Notes: generated by a model not told the origin, from the sequence alone. A DNA stretch of 64,000 nt from Bacteroidota bacterium (GCA_023434665.1 JAEYSM010000040.1:8898-72897); one strand, 5' to 3'. Numbered from the stretch's first letter, positions 25,695-34,006 are shown. Numbers and translations: made by a program.

Positions 25695-27170
25695 ATGAAA
25701 AAAGCTCTTCTTCTCTTATCCATTCTTACTGTGTTATCTTTTAAAATTATTCCGGCACAGGGTATCGGGGCGTTTCTTTCACACGCCACTTTTAACATAC
25801 CGGGTCAAAGTCCCTATGTAGAAGTGTACCTTGAATTTGTCGGGAATACGATTCTCTACAAGCAACTGCCTTCAGGACAATTTCAGGGAAGCATGCAGGT
25901 GACCATGATTATAAAGCAGGATTCTCTGATCAAGGACTTCAAAAAGTATGAGCTATTGAGTGCTGTGATAAATGACACAGCAGGTGTTGGTGTAAATTTC
26001 GTTGATCAGCAACGCTTTAGTCTTCCTAATGGAGAATACATTCTCGAGCTGTCAATTGCTGATAACAATGTCGATAAAGAACCAAGTAAACTCAATTATC
26101 CGTTTAGCATCAATTTTGCTGATGATAAGATTTCTATGTCAACAGTTCAATTAATCAACTCATATTCAAGATCCAATGAAACGACCATACTGAGTAAAAG
26201 TGGATATGACCTGGTGCCTTTGGTTGATAACTTTTACCCAACTGACAAAAACAAGCTGATTTTTTACAATGAAATATACAATCCAAAACATGTTGAAGGC
26301 GATGGTTTTCTGATTTCATATTACATAGAATCATTTGAAAGTGGCAGGCCACTCAACGATTTTGCAAGAATAAAACGGGAAGCATCAAAACCGGTAATGG
26401 TGGTACTGAATGAATTTGACATAAGCAAACTTCCCACAGGCAACTACAACCTGGTAATCAGTGTAAAAGATAAGAACAATACCGAGGTTGCCATAGGCTC
26501 CAGTTTCTTTGAGAGAACAAATACTTACATGAACGGACAAGTTATGAGTTATCAGTCAGTTGACCTGACTAATTCGTTTGCACTGAATATAACAAGTATT
26601 GATACCTTACGTGAATACATTAAGGCTCTTATTCCTATTTCTACAGAGATGGAGAAATTATTCATCAGGTATCAGTTAAATGAAGCCCAACTCCATGTAC
26701 TCCAACAGTATTTTCAACAATTCTGGGAAACGAGAAACATTTTTGAGCCACAAAAGGAATGGGAATCCTATAAAGCCCAGGTGGCCAGGGTTAACCAAGC
26801 TTATGGCACTCAGGTGAAAAAAGGTTACGAAACCGACATGGGTAATGTTTTCCTTAAGTATGGAGAACCGAGTACAATACAGGATGTTTCTTTTGAAGCC
26901 GGTGGAATGACTGAAGGAACTGTGCCTTATCAGATATGGCACTATTACAGTTTACAGAACGGAAGACAGAGAAATAAAAAGTTCGTATTTGTTAGCTCTG
27001 AAGTGAGTGTGAAAGATTACACCCTGGTCCACTCGGATGCAGTTGGCGAAATCCAGAACTGGAACTGGCAGAAGTTACTTGTCAGAAATCTGGATGTGGG
27101 CGATCGCCAATATGATGATTTCAGGAGAGACAGATCACGATCAGGGACTATCTACAATAACCCATGGTAA
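25695..27170 (+). CDS. GWxTD domain protein (exported, function unknown)
   Basis: A 491-aa protein with a signal peptide ending near IPAQG (about residue 23). A long beta-rich middle region follows, and a C-terminal GWxTD domain at about 360-450 has the variant GYETD in KKGYETDMGNVFLKYGEPS, then the conserved PYQIWHYY and FVFV strands. GWxTD proteins occur in Bacteroidota and related phyla and are of unknown function. The trailing residues are Arg/Asp-rich (DRQYDDFRRDRSRSG). It has its own promoter and is followed by the glycosyltransferase gene after ~105 bp. Confidence 0.85.
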   Translation: MKKALLLLSILTVLSFKIIPAQGIGAFLSHATFNIPGQSPYVEVYLEFVGNTILYKQLPSGQFQGSMQVTMIIKQDSLIKDFKKYELLSAVINDTAGVGVNFVDQQRFSLPNGEYILELSIADNNVDKEPSKLNYPFSINFADDKISMSTVQLINSYSRSNETTILSKSGYDLVPLVDNFYPTDKNKLIFYNEIYNPKHVEGDGFLISYYIESFESGRPLNDFARIKREASKPVMVVLNEFDISKLPTGNYNLVISVKDKNNTEVAIGSSFFERTNTYMNGQVMSYQSVDLTNSFALNITSIDTLREYIKALIPISTEMEKLFIRYQLNEAQLHVLQQYFQQFWETRNIFEPQKEWESYKAQVARVNQAYGTQVKKGYETDMGNVFLKYGEPSTIQDVSFEAGGMTEGTVPYQIWHYYSLQNGRQRNKKFVFVSSEVSVKDYTLVHSDAVGEIQNWNWQKLLVRNLDVGDRQYDDFRRDRSRSGTIYNNPW

Positions 27171-27230
27171 TAGATTTCTGTACCTGCAAATTGATTAAAA
27201 TAACAATTTCCGAACAATCCATAATAGTCG

Positions 27231-27238
27231 TATGTTTG
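27231..27238 (+). promoter_or_regulatory. Possible -7 element for the glycosyltransferase-gdx pair
   Basis: TATGTTTG lies 38 bp before the GTG start. No TTG is at the standard -33 spacing. Confidence 0.4.
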
Positions 27239-27275
27239 CAGTAATCATTTACAGTTACTGTCATAATCAAATTTG

Positions 27276-28295
27276 GTGCGAACAGCAGTAGTTATCCTGA
27301 ACTGGAATGGGCGAGACTTTTTAAAGAAGTTCCTCCCCTCTGTGCTACAAAATAGTGGTCATGAGGCTCGCATTATAGTTGCCGACAATGCATCGAAAGA
27401 CGATTCTGTTGAACTGCTGAAGAAGGAATTTCCGTCTGTTGAGATTATTCAAAACGCCTCCAATGGAGGTTTTGCCAAAGGATATAATGATGCACTGAAA
27501 CATGTCAAAGCTGAGTATTACATTCTGCTGAATTCGGATATTGAAGTAACGCCGGGATGGATAGAACCTGTGATAAAGCTAATGGACAATGATCCTTCAA
27601 TTGCCGCATGCCAGCCTGTCATCAGATCTTATCACAATCATGAACAGTTTGAATATGCGGGAGCAGCCGGTGGTTTTATCGATTCCTTCGGTTACCCATT
27701 TTGCCGCGGAAGATTATTCCAGACTATCGAAAACGATACAGGTCAGTATAATAATACAAGAGAAATATTTTGGGCCACGGGTGCCTGCATGTTTGTAAGA
27801 GCCGACCTATTCCATGCAAATGGAGGATTTGACGAAGATTTCTTTGCTCATATGGAAGAAATTGATCTTTGCTGGCGAATGAAGCACCAGGGTTACAAAA
27901 TAATGGTCTGCGCAGATTCAAAAGTATTTCATGTTGGCGGTGGTACTTTGCCGAAGAAGTCATCATTCAAGACTTACCTCAACATGAGGAACAACATTAC
28001 TTTGCTATACAAAAACCTGAACTCTAACCGTCTTATTCTTGTTTTCTTTTCAAGGCTGATACTGGATGGGGTTGCTGCTGTAAAATTTCTTTTTGATGGT
28101 GGTTTTGGTGATTTCTTCGCAGTTATCAGGGCACATCTGAGTTTTTACAGGCATTTTAACAAACACAAACACAAAAGAGCAATGATTAGACACCGTAAAG
28201 TGTCACAGGTTTATCAAGGCAACATTGTGGTAGATTATTACCTGAAACAGGTCAAAACCTTTTCACAAATTTCACCCGAAAAATTCTCTGAATAA
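27276..28295 (+). CDS. Family 2 glycosyltransferase
   Basis: A GT-A fold glycosyltransferase of about 339 aa, similar to rhamnosyl/dTDP-sugar type enzymes (WbbL-like). It shows the N-terminal VVILNWNG strand, ADNASKDDS, NGGFAKGYN, the LNSDIE metal/nucleotide site in the DXD position, and a FDEDFFAHMEEIDLCWR acceptor-site motif. A hydrophobic segment near 255-275 may attach it to the inner membrane. Its role is probably surface polysaccharide or cell-wall glycan assembly. The frame could start at TTG 27273, but GTG 27276 gives the standard MRTAVVILNWN start. Its stop codon TAA shares one base with the ATG of the downstream SMR gene. Confidence 0.9.
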   Translation: MRTAVVILNWNGRDFLKKFLPSVLQNSGHEARIIVADNASKDDSVELLKKEFPSVEIIQNASNGGFAKGYNDALKHVKAEYYILLNSDIEVTPGWIEPVIKLMDNDPSIAACQPVIRSYHNHEQFEYAGAAGGFIDSFGYPFCRGRLFQTIENDTGQYNNTREIFWATGACMFVRADLFHANGGFDEDFFAHMEEIDLCWRMKHQGYKIMVCADSKVFHVGGGTLPKKSSFKTYLNMRNNITLLYKNLNSNRLILVFFSRLILDGVAAVKFLFDGGFGDFFAVIRAHLSFYRHFNKHKHKRAMIRHRKVSQVYQGNIVVDYYLKQVKTFSQISPEKFSE

Positions 28296-28660
28296 TGGCA
28301 TGGTTTATTCTGATTATTGCCGGAATGTTCGAAACAGTCTGGGCAATTGCTCTTAAATACTCCGAAGGATTTACTAAACTTTGGCCATCAGTGCTTACCG
28401 CTGTTGCTATGGCATTGAGCGTTTATCTGCTGGCTGTAGCCTTAAAAAGCTTGCCATTGGGGACAGCTTACACTATCTGGACTGGGATTGGTGCGGTAGG
28501 AACAGTAATCTACGGAATTATGGTTTTTGGCGAATCAAAAGACTTTCTTAAAATTCTGTTTGTTTTAATGATAGTGGGTGGTATAGTTGGATTAAGATCA
28601 ATCACAAAAGAAACACCACCAAAAGAAATGGCTAAAGTAAACAGAGAAATGACCAAATAA
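28295..28660 (+). CDS. sugE: SMR family efflux protein, SugE/Gdx (guanidinium exporter) type
   Basis: A 121-aa small multidrug resistance protein with four TM helices. It keeps the essential E13 in AGMFETVWAIALKYSEGF, and the TAYTIWTGIGAVGT segment in TM3 matches the SugE/Gdx subgroup. Characterised Gdx proteins work as dual-topology dimers that exchange protons for guanidinium. The C-terminal ~18 residues (KETPPKEMAKVNREMTK) are a soluble extension beyond the usual ~105 aa. The ATG overlaps the TAA of the glycosyltransferase (TAATG), implying translational coupling. No guanidine riboswitch is visible upstream of the pair. Confidence 0.88.
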   Translation: MAWFILIIAGMFETVWAIALKYSEGFTKLWPSVLTAVAMALSVYLLAVALKSLPLGTAYTIWTGIGAVGTVIYGIMVFGESKDFLKILFVLMIVGGIVGLRSITKETPPKEMAKVNREMTK

Positions 28661-28664
28661 GCGT

Positions 28665-29102
28665 TTACTTTAAATTCAGCAAAATACTTACAATCGCCAG
28701 TCTGTAAGAATCGAATCCAAATCCCGCAATTACGCCTTTGGCATTCGGTGAAATGAAAGAAATGTGCCTGTAAGTTTCACGCGCCCAGATATTACTCATA
28801 TGAACCTCCACAACCTGACTATTAATTGCTTTCACAGCATCAGCAATGGCTATTGAAGTATGAGAATATCCTCCGGCATTCAGAATTATGCCATCTGAAT
28901 TAAAGCCTGCTTCATGAATCCGGTTAATCAACTCCCCTTCAATATTACTTTGATAGTAATCGATCTCTACATCGGGGAATTCTTCTTCCAATCCCTTAAT
29001 GAAACTCTCAAACGATAAATTACCATAAATATGCTTCTCCCGAATGCCTGTTAGATTAAGGTTGGGCCCATTTATGATCGTTACTTTTTTCTTATCCATC
29101 AT
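28665..29102 (-). CDS. aroQ: 3-dehydroquinate dehydratase, type II
   Basis: AroQ converts 3-dehydroquinate to 3-dehydroshikimate in the shikimate pathway as a cytosolic dodecamer. All type II motifs are present: NGPNLNLTGIRE with the catalytic Tyr in HIYG, the QSNIEGELINRIHEA helix, NAGGYSHTSIAIADAV, VHMSN with RETYRHIS, and GFGFDSYRLA. The length of 145 aa is normal. It lies 9 bp after the lipoprotein gene in the same operon. Shikimate kinase (aroK) is elsewhere in the window at 54039. Confidence 0.95.
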   Translation of the reverse strand: MMDKKKVTIINGPNLNLTGIREKHIYGNLSFESFIKGLEEEFPDVEIDYYQSNIEGELINRIHEAGFNSDGIILNAGGYSHTSIAIADAVKAINSQVVEVHMSNIWARETYRHISFISPNAKGVIAGFGFDSYRLAIVSILLNLK

Positions 29103-29111
29103 TATAAAGGT

Positions 29112-29483
29112 TTACTTTCTGACAAAAACCGTAACTGAAGGCTCGCTAATGGAAGGATAAAGCCCATAAATCGACATTTGATCCTCATTTTTGTTATAGG
29201 TTATCTTGTGTTTACGACTTCTTCCATTGGGGTACTCCGATGGTTCAAAAATTTCAAGTTCGTTAGGTTTCTCAAGCAGATAATTATACTGCCTGATGGT
29301 ATCATGAACCAGATGGAGCAGCATGACATTATATCTTTTAAACTCCACTTCAGTCCTGATGGAATCTTCAGTAAATTCTTTCCATTTTCCAAAAATACTG
29401 AATTCATCAGGAAACTTCTCTTTGCTGCATGAAGCTAAGAGAACCAATAATAGCACTACCGAAACTAACACCCTTAATCTCAT
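29112..29483 (-). CDS. Small lipoprotein of unknown function
   Basis: A 123-aa protein with a lipoprotein signal (hydrophobic residues 4-16, lipobox LASC with Cys19), followed by a ~100-aa beta-rich domain that starts IFGKWKEF. A GxW strand after a lipobox resembles small lipocalin-like lipoproteins of Bacteroidota, but I do not recognise the family. It is in an operon with aroQ. The divergent promoter region is shared with the TPP-riboswitch leader. Confidence 0.75.
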   Translation of the reverse strand: MRLRVLVSVVLLLVLLASCSKEKFPDEFSIFGKWKEFTEDSIRTEVEFKRYNVMLLHLVHDTIRQYNYLLEKPNELEIFEPSEYPNGRSRKHKITYNKNEDQMSIYGLYPSISEPSVTVFVRK

Positions 29484-29512
29484 CCCATTAATTCTTTTTC
29501 AATAAACGAATG

Positions 29513-29520
29513 CAAAATTA
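29513..29520 (-). promoter_or_regulatory. -7 element for the lipoprotein-aroQ operon
   Basis: Minus-strand TAATTTTG is a full TAnnTTTG match 30 bp before the lipoprotein start. No good -33 box is seen. Confidence 0.5.
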
Positions 29521-29533
29521 CATTATTGTTTAG

Positions 29534-29541
29534 TACCTTTG
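29534..29541 (+). promoter_or_regulatory. -7 element for the TPP riboswitch leader
   Basis: TACCTTTG places the transcription start about at 29545-29549, just before the THI box. The expected -33 TTG is not obvious. Confidence 0.55.
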
Positions 29542-29552
29542 CCACTGATTTC

Positions 29553-29630
29553 CTATTGGGGTGCCTTAATACACGGGCTGAGATCATACTCATTGAACCT
29601 GCACCGGATAATGCCGGCGAAGGGATTACA
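29553..29630 (+). promoter_or_regulatory. TPP (THI-box) riboswitch
   Basis: The conserved thi-box blocks appear in order with proper spacing: GGGGTGCC (29558-29565), GGGCTGAGAT (29575-29584), TGAACCTG (29594-29601), the short stem CCGG-ATAATG-CCGG (29604-29617), and GCGAAGGGA (29617-29625). This is the aptamer that binds thiamin pyrophosphate. It lies 73 bp before a TonB-dependent receptor gene, so high TPP should lower receptor expression. Confidence 0.93.
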
Positions 29631-29646
29631 GAGAAAACTTAATAAC

Positions 29647-29674
29647 GGATAACCAAAGACCCCTTTGACTATCC
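29647..29674 (+). promoter_or_regulatory. Hairpin between TPP aptamer and receptor start
   Basis: GGATA-AC-CAAAG, loop ACCC, CTTTG-AC-TATCC: two perfect 5-bp helices around a 2x2 internal loop. It has no following T-tract, so it is more likely part of a translational or alternative-pairing expression platform than an intrinsic terminator. Confidence 0.6.
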
Positions 29675-29702
29675 AGAGTTTAATCTTAAGAGATAATCAA
29701 TT

Positions 29703-32114
29703 ATGATTAAAAGAATTCTTCTGGTTTTACCAGTTCTACTGCCATTTATCCTATCCGCACAAATTACTTTAAAAGGAAGGGTAATTAACCAAAACAACGC
29801 TAAACCGCTTGCGGGTGCACACATTAGTTTAAACAACAATCTTCGTACTGCAATCAGCAAACAAGATGGTATGTTTGAAATTAATGACTTAAAACCGGGC
29901 AAGTATTACATCGTAGCAACTTACATGGGGTTTTCTGATTGGTGGAGCGAATTAGAAATTACTAAAAGCTCATCCATGATGATTCCTATGGAACCAAAAG
30001 TTTTTGAATTAAGCGAAGACGTAATCATTGAATCTACCAGAGCCGGAGAAACCATTCCTGTTACATCAACTTCTCTTGACTCAGAGGTAATTGAAAGGGT
30101 AAATCAGGGGCGGGATGTCCCGTTTATACTTGAACGAATGCCCTCAGTTGTTTCTTCATCTGATGCAGGTACCGGAATTGGATATTCTACCTTCAGAGTC
30201 AGAGGGACAGACATGAACAGAATTAACATCACAGTTAATGGAATTCCACTTAATGACGCAGAATCACACAGTGTTTTCTGGGTAAATATGCCAAACTTCA
30301 TTTCCAACGTCTCCAGTTTGCAAGTACAGAGAGGTGTAGGGTCAAGCACCAATGGATCAGCTGCCTTTGGTGCAAGTGTCAATCTGCAGACAGAGATCCC
30401 TTCTTCTGAGCCTTACGCCGAAATTTCAAATTCATTTGGATCCTTCAACACGTTCAACCACTCATTGGCAGCCGGAACCGGTTTAATTAATGGAAAATGG
30501 GCTGTGGATTCCAGGTTATCAAAACTATCATCGGATGGTTATATTGACCGCGCAAGTGCTGATCTTAAATCATTTTACGTCTCAGGAGGCTATTATACGG
30601 CAAATACTATTGTCAAGCTTAACGTCTTTTCAGGCCTCGAAAAGACCTACCAGGCATGGGATGGAGTTCCCTCTTCATTGCTCGGGACCGACAGGACTTA
30701 TAATGGCATTGGATACTATACTGACAAGGATGGAAATGAGAAATATTATGATAATGAGACTGATAATTATCAGCAAGACCATTACCAGCTGATGCTTGCG
30801 CAGAAAATCAGCAATAATGCCATATTAAATTTTGCACTGCATTATACCAAAGGCCGCGGTTACTATGAACAGTATAAAGATGATGCAGACCTGAGGGACT
30901 ATGGAATCAGTCCTGCTGTAGTTTACGATACTGTACTTCCCTCCGAATCAGACCTTATCAGAAGAAAGCATCTTGATAACGACTTTTATGGTTATACCTT
31001 TTCTTTAAAATATCAGCCTGTTAACCGACTTCAACTGATTTTAGGAAGCTCTGCTAATATATATGACGGGGACCATTTCGGACGCATCATCTGGACAGAA
31101 TCGGCTATAAATGTAGATCCTGAATATCAATGGTATATGGGAACAGGTGTAAAGAAAGATCTGAACATTTTTACAAAAGCCAACTTCCAGGCTACCAGTC
31201 GTTTAAGTATCTATGGCGACCTTCAGATAAGAACAATCAATTACAAGATAACCGGAACAGATGATGATCTGAGAGATATAGGCCAGGAGCATGATTTCTT
31301 TTTCTTTAATCCTAAAGCTGGACTTTTCTACAAACTACATTCTAATGGCAACTTATACGCAAGCTTTGCCATAGCACACCGCGAACCCAACAGGGATAAC
31401 TACACTGATGCAAATCCTTTAGGACCGGATCCGGTGGAAGAGCGCCTGTATGATTACGAGTTGGGTTACAATTATGACAATACTAAAACTTCAATAAACA
31501 CAACCCTGTATTACATGCATTATATCGATCAGCTTATTTTAACAGGTGATATTAATGATGTGGGGTCTCCTGTCATGATCAATACTCCTTCTTCATACAG
31601 AATGGGTGCAGAATTCAGCATTGAAAGAAACATTTTTAAATCACTTTCCTTATCGTTTAATGCAGCATTCAGCAAGAATAAGATTAAGAATTTCGTGTCA
31701 AAGGTTGATAATTGGGACACTTGGGAACAAATTTCAGACACTCTGGAGCTAAGTGATCTGGCTTTTTCACCCAATGCAGTTATAGGTTACGAACTTTTAT
31801 GGAAACCTTTTGAGGGATTCAGTGCATCGTTTGATGGCAAATTTGTTTCCAAACAATTCATCGACAACACATCTTCCGATGACCGGACAATAGATCCATA
31901 TTTGGTTCATAATCTCAGACTTGGATACTCCATCAAACCTTCATTTATTAGAGAATTACAATTCAGTTTAAATTTTAACAATATTTTTAACACTGAGTAT
32001 GAAACTAATGCATGGGTTTATCGTTACTATTCAGAGGGTCAGTTTGGCAAAATTGATGGATACTTTCCACAGGCAGGTATCAACGTCACAGCAGGGCTGA
32101 CTATTAAACTATGA
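29703..32114 (+). CDS. TonB-dependent outer-membrane receptor, predicted thiamin transporter
   Basis: An 803-aa TonB-dependent receptor. It has a signal peptide ending at about LSAQ (residue 20), a carboxypeptidase-regulatory-like beta-sandwich (about 22-105: LKGRVINQNNAKPLAGAHI ... GFSDWW), a plug domain (about 118-225, with FRVRGTDMNRINITVNGIPLNDAES seen at the usual place, cited as region), and a 22-stranded beta-barrel ending NVTAGLTIKL. From sequence alone it belongs to the siderophore/cobalamin-type receptors. The TPP riboswitch directly upstream changes the prediction to thiamin or a thiamin precursor, as for the THI-box-controlled receptor (Omr1/OMthi) described in Bacteroidota. No inner-membrane PnuT or thiamin kinase gene follows. 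A stem-loop ends the unit. Confidence 0.9.
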   Translation: MIKRILLVLPVLLPFILSAQITLKGRVINQNNAKPLAGAHISLNNNLRTAISKQDGMFEINDLKPGKYYIVATYMGFSDWWSELEITKSSSMMIPMEPKVFELSEDVIIESTRAGETIPVTSTSLDSEVIERVNQGRDVPFILERMPSVVSSSDAGTGIGYSTFRVRGTDMNRINITVNGIPLNDAESHSVFWVNMPNFISNVSSLQVQRGVGSSTNGSAAFGASVNLQTEIPSSEPYAEISNSFGSFNTFNHSLAAGTGLINGKWAVDSRLSKLSSDGYIDRASADLKSFYVSGGYYTANTIVKLNVFSGLEKTYQAWDGVPSSLLGTDRTYNGIGYYTDKDGNEKYYDNETDNYQQDHYQLMLAQKISNNAILNFALHYTKGRGYYEQYKDDADLRDYGISPAVVYDTVLPSESDLIRRKHLDNDFYGYTFSLKYQPVNRLQLILGSSANIYDGDHFGRIIWTESAINVDPEYQWYMGTGVKKDLNIFTKANFQATSRLSIYGDLQIRTINYKITGTDDDLRDIGQEHDFFFFNPKAGLFYKLHSNGNLYASFAIAHREPNRDNYTDANPLGPDPVEERLYDYELGYNYDNTKTSINTTLYYMHYIDQLILTGDINDVGSPVMINTPSSYRMGAEFSIERNIFKSLSLSFNAAFSKNKIKNFVSKVDNWDTWEQISDTLELSDLAFSPNAVIGYELLWKPFEGFSASFDGKFVSKQFIDNTSSDDRTIDPYLVHNLRLGYSIKPSFIRELQFSLNFNNIFNTEYETNAWVYRYYSEGQFGKIDGYFPQAGINVTAGLTIKL

Positions 32115-32155
32115 TAACTATACACTACTCATAAAACTTAAGCTTAACTGACCTT

Positions 32156-32187
32156 ATCGCCCCGTAGATTGAATTCTTCGGGGCGAT
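32156..32187 (+). terminator. Stem-loop after the thiamin-type receptor
   Basis: GC-rich 9-bp arms ATCGCCCCG and CGGGGCGAT with a 14-nt loop. No strong T-tract follows. Confidence 0.6.
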
Positions 32188-32200
32188 TTGCATCAAATAG

Positions 32201-32284
32201 ATTCTGAACGACCCCATAGTGACTATCTTTACTTTTAGAATCTGAACGACTCCACAGTGACTATCTTTACTTTGACTATCTTTG
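32201..32284 (+). repeat. 38-bp direct repeat carrying promoter-like TATCTTTR boxes, upstream of smpB
   Basis: Unit 1 starts at 32201 and unit 2 at 32239, sharing blocks such as TCTGAACGAC and AGTGACTATCTTTACTTT. A third partial copy is TGACTATCTTTGCA. Each carries a TAnnTTTR box: 32224-32231, 32262-32269 and 32277-32284, the last a perfect TATCTTTG 18 bp before smpB. Confidence 0.8.
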
Positions 32285-32302
32285 CAACCTTTAGTGTGAA
32301 AC

Positions 32303-32749
32303 ATGAACTCAACTATTTCAATAAAAAATAAAAAAGCTACTTATGAGTACTTCCTGACGGAAGAATTTATAGCAGGCCTTGTACTTACAGGGACAGAAAT
32401 AAAATCAATACGTGAAGGAAAAGCAAATCTCACTGATTCGTATTGTACATTTATAGGTAATGAACTCTTTGTAAGAAACCTCCATATCTCTGAATATACT
32501 TTTGGTACCTATGCTAATCATGAACCTAAAAGAGACAGAAAACTTCTGCTGACTAAAAGAGAACTTAGGAAGCTTCTTACAAAAACCAAAGAAAAAGGTC
32601 TCACTATTATTCCTTTTCTTTTGTTTATAGACGAAAAGGGACATGCAAAAATTAAGATTGCCATAGCAAAAGGAAAGAAAAACTACGATAAAAGAGAAAC
32701 ACTAAAGACAAAAGACACTCAGCGCGAAATTGACCGTCACCGGGATTAA
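32303..32749 (+). CDS. smpB: SsrA-binding protein SmpB
   Basis: SmpB binds tmRNA and delivers it to stalled ribosomes for trans-translation. Conserved parts are the NKKATYEYFLTEEFIAGLVL start, GTEIKSIREGKANLTDSYC, YTFGTYANHEPKRDRKLLLTK (cited as regions), KIKIAIAKGKKNYDKRET and a basic C-terminal tail. Length 148 aa is normal. No tmRNA gene is seen in the window. The thioredoxin-like gene starts 16 bp downstream. Confidence 0.96.
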   Translation: MNSTISIKNKKATYEYFLTEEFIAGLVLTGTEIKSIREGKANLTDSYCTFIGNELFVRNLHISEYTFGTYANHEPKRDRKLLLTKRELRKLLTKTKEKGLTIIPFLLFIDEKGHAKIKIAIAKGKKNYDKRETLKTKDTQREIDRHRD

Positions 32750-32765
32750 TAAATCATAGAAAAAA

Positions 32766-33326
32766 ATGGATATAAAGAAACTTAAAATTACGGGCCTTCT
32801 GTGCTTATTTATCTTTTCAGGACAAGCACTTTTTGCCCAGAAAGAAAAAGAAAACAAAACCCAGGATGCTTCTTTAGTAAAATGGTACACTTTTGAAGAA
32901 GCTATCAAGAAAAACAAAAAGAAGCCCAGAAAAATCTTTATTGACGTTTATACCGATTGGTGTGGCTGGTGTAAAAAGATGGATAGGGAAACATTCTTGA
33001 ATGCTGACGTTGCCGAATATCTGAATAAAAACTTTTACCCAGTAAAACTTAATGCCGAGCAGGCTGAAAAAATAGTATTTAAAGGACAGGAATTCGTTAA
33101 TCCAAATCCAGGCAAACCACGTTCACCCCATCAATTGGCTATTGCTATTCTGAAACAGGAAATGAGTTATCCGTCGTATGTCCTCTTAAATGAAGATAGT
33201 GAATGGCTCTTCAAAATCAGGGGTTATAAAACAGCCGACGACCTTTTACCAATGCTTAAATATTTCGGCAGCGATCAGTATAAAGTGATGTCGTGGACTG
33301 AATTCAATAGCTCGAAAACATTATAA
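32766..33326 (+). CDS. Exported thioredoxin-fold protein (CGWC)
   Basis: A 186-aa protein with a signal peptide ending near LFAQ (about 23) and a thioredoxin_7-type fold. The redox site CGWC (about residues 65-68, in YTDWCGWCKKMD) is intact. The cis-Pro segment YPSYVLL is at about 138-144. A ~15-residue insert (NPNPGKPRSPHQ) lies before the cis-Pro helix. The protein should act in the periplasm as a thiol reductase or oxidase. It is probably co-transcribed with smpB (16-bp gap) although the functions appear unrelated. Confidence 0.87.
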   Translation: MDIKKLKITGLLCLFIFSGQALFAQKEKENKTQDASLVKWYTFEEAIKKNKKKPRKIFIDVYTDWCGWCKKMDRETFLNADVAEYLNKNFYPVKLNAEQAEKIVFKGQEFVNPNPGKPRSPHQLAIAILKQEMSYPSYVLLNEDSEWLFKIRGYKTADDLLPMLKYFGSDQYKVMSWTEFNSSKTL

Positions 33327-33393
33327 CGGCAATAAAATAAAATTGACGATCAGTCCTCCTCTCTAGTCCACTTTCCAAACAACTGACTGATAC

Positions 33394-33428
33394 AAAAAAA
33401 AGATCTCATGTGTAATGAGATCTTTTTT
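33394..33428. terminator. Bidirectional terminator
   Basis: Arms A8-GATCTCAT and ATGAGATC-T6 with a 5-nt loop, between the convergent thioredoxin and HMA genes. Confidence 0.88.
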
Positions 33429-33497
33429 GTTAAACTAGCTTTGAATTAGTAGTGATAGTTGAGCACTGAAAATTAGTGCTTACAGTTTAAGCTTTAA

Positions 33498-33884
33498 TTA
33501 GTGAGGATGTTTTGAATGATCATGTCCTGAATGATCTTCCCTGTCTTCTGGTTTTTTGCAACAATCGGCCAGTTTCTTGTATGCTTTTGGATCAGCTGCA
33601 ACATCATCTGCATCGTATCCTGAAAGTGAAATGGCTTTCTTTATGGCCTCAGGCGAGGTTTTATTGGGTTTATATGTAACGGCAACCTCATTTTTTTCCA
33701 GATCTACATTCGATTTTGAAACACCTTTTTCGAAAGCCAATGCTCTTTCGATGTTCTCTTTACACATCGAACATTGAGATGAAACCTTGATATTTATGGT
33801 TTCGCTTTTTGATTTTTGCGCAGCTACTGATCCGATGGTAAAGAACAATCCAAGAATCAGGGCCAGGTTTTTGATATTCTTCAT
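33498..33884 (-). CDS. Exported heavy-metal-associated (HMA) domain protein with His-rich tail
   Basis: I take the start at ATG 33884 (MKNIKNLALILG), which gives a normal signal peptide ending SVAAQ; the frame is open further upstream to 33953. The mature protein is an HMA domain with the metal-binding CxxC in SSQCSMCKENIERAL, then a CC pair and a C-terminal tail HSGHDHSKHPH. It should bind soft metal ions such as Cu(I) in the periplasm. It is the third gene of a minus-strand cluster after a Cys/His-rich protein and a TonB receptor. Confidence 0.88.
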   Translation of the reverse strand: MKNIKNLALILGLFFTIGSVAAQKSKSETINIKVSSQCSMCKENIERALAFEKGVSKSNVDLEKNEVAVTYKPNKTSPEAIKKAISLSGYDADDVAADPKAYKKLADCCKKPEDREDHSGHDHSKHPH

Positions 33885-34006
33885 TTTGTCTATATTAATG
33901 GTTACTATTTTATTTGATTGGTACTTCATCATTATGAAGATTGTTATGATCAATAAGAGTTAATAATTTTCAACAATTCGTTCATTTTTGAGGCAACTAT
34001 TTCTGT

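Noticed and set aside
28190..28295. Guanidine riboswitch before the SMR gene
   Set aside because: The upstream sequence is coding for the glycosyltransferase and shows no guanidine-aptamer pattern.
29112..29483. GldH-type gliding lipoprotein
   Set aside because: Size is roughly right but the sequence lacks features I can match to GldH; left as an unknown lipoprotein.
32201..32284. Insertion-sequence remnant upstream of smpB
   Set aside because: Only a 38-bp direct duplication without inverted ends or transposase.
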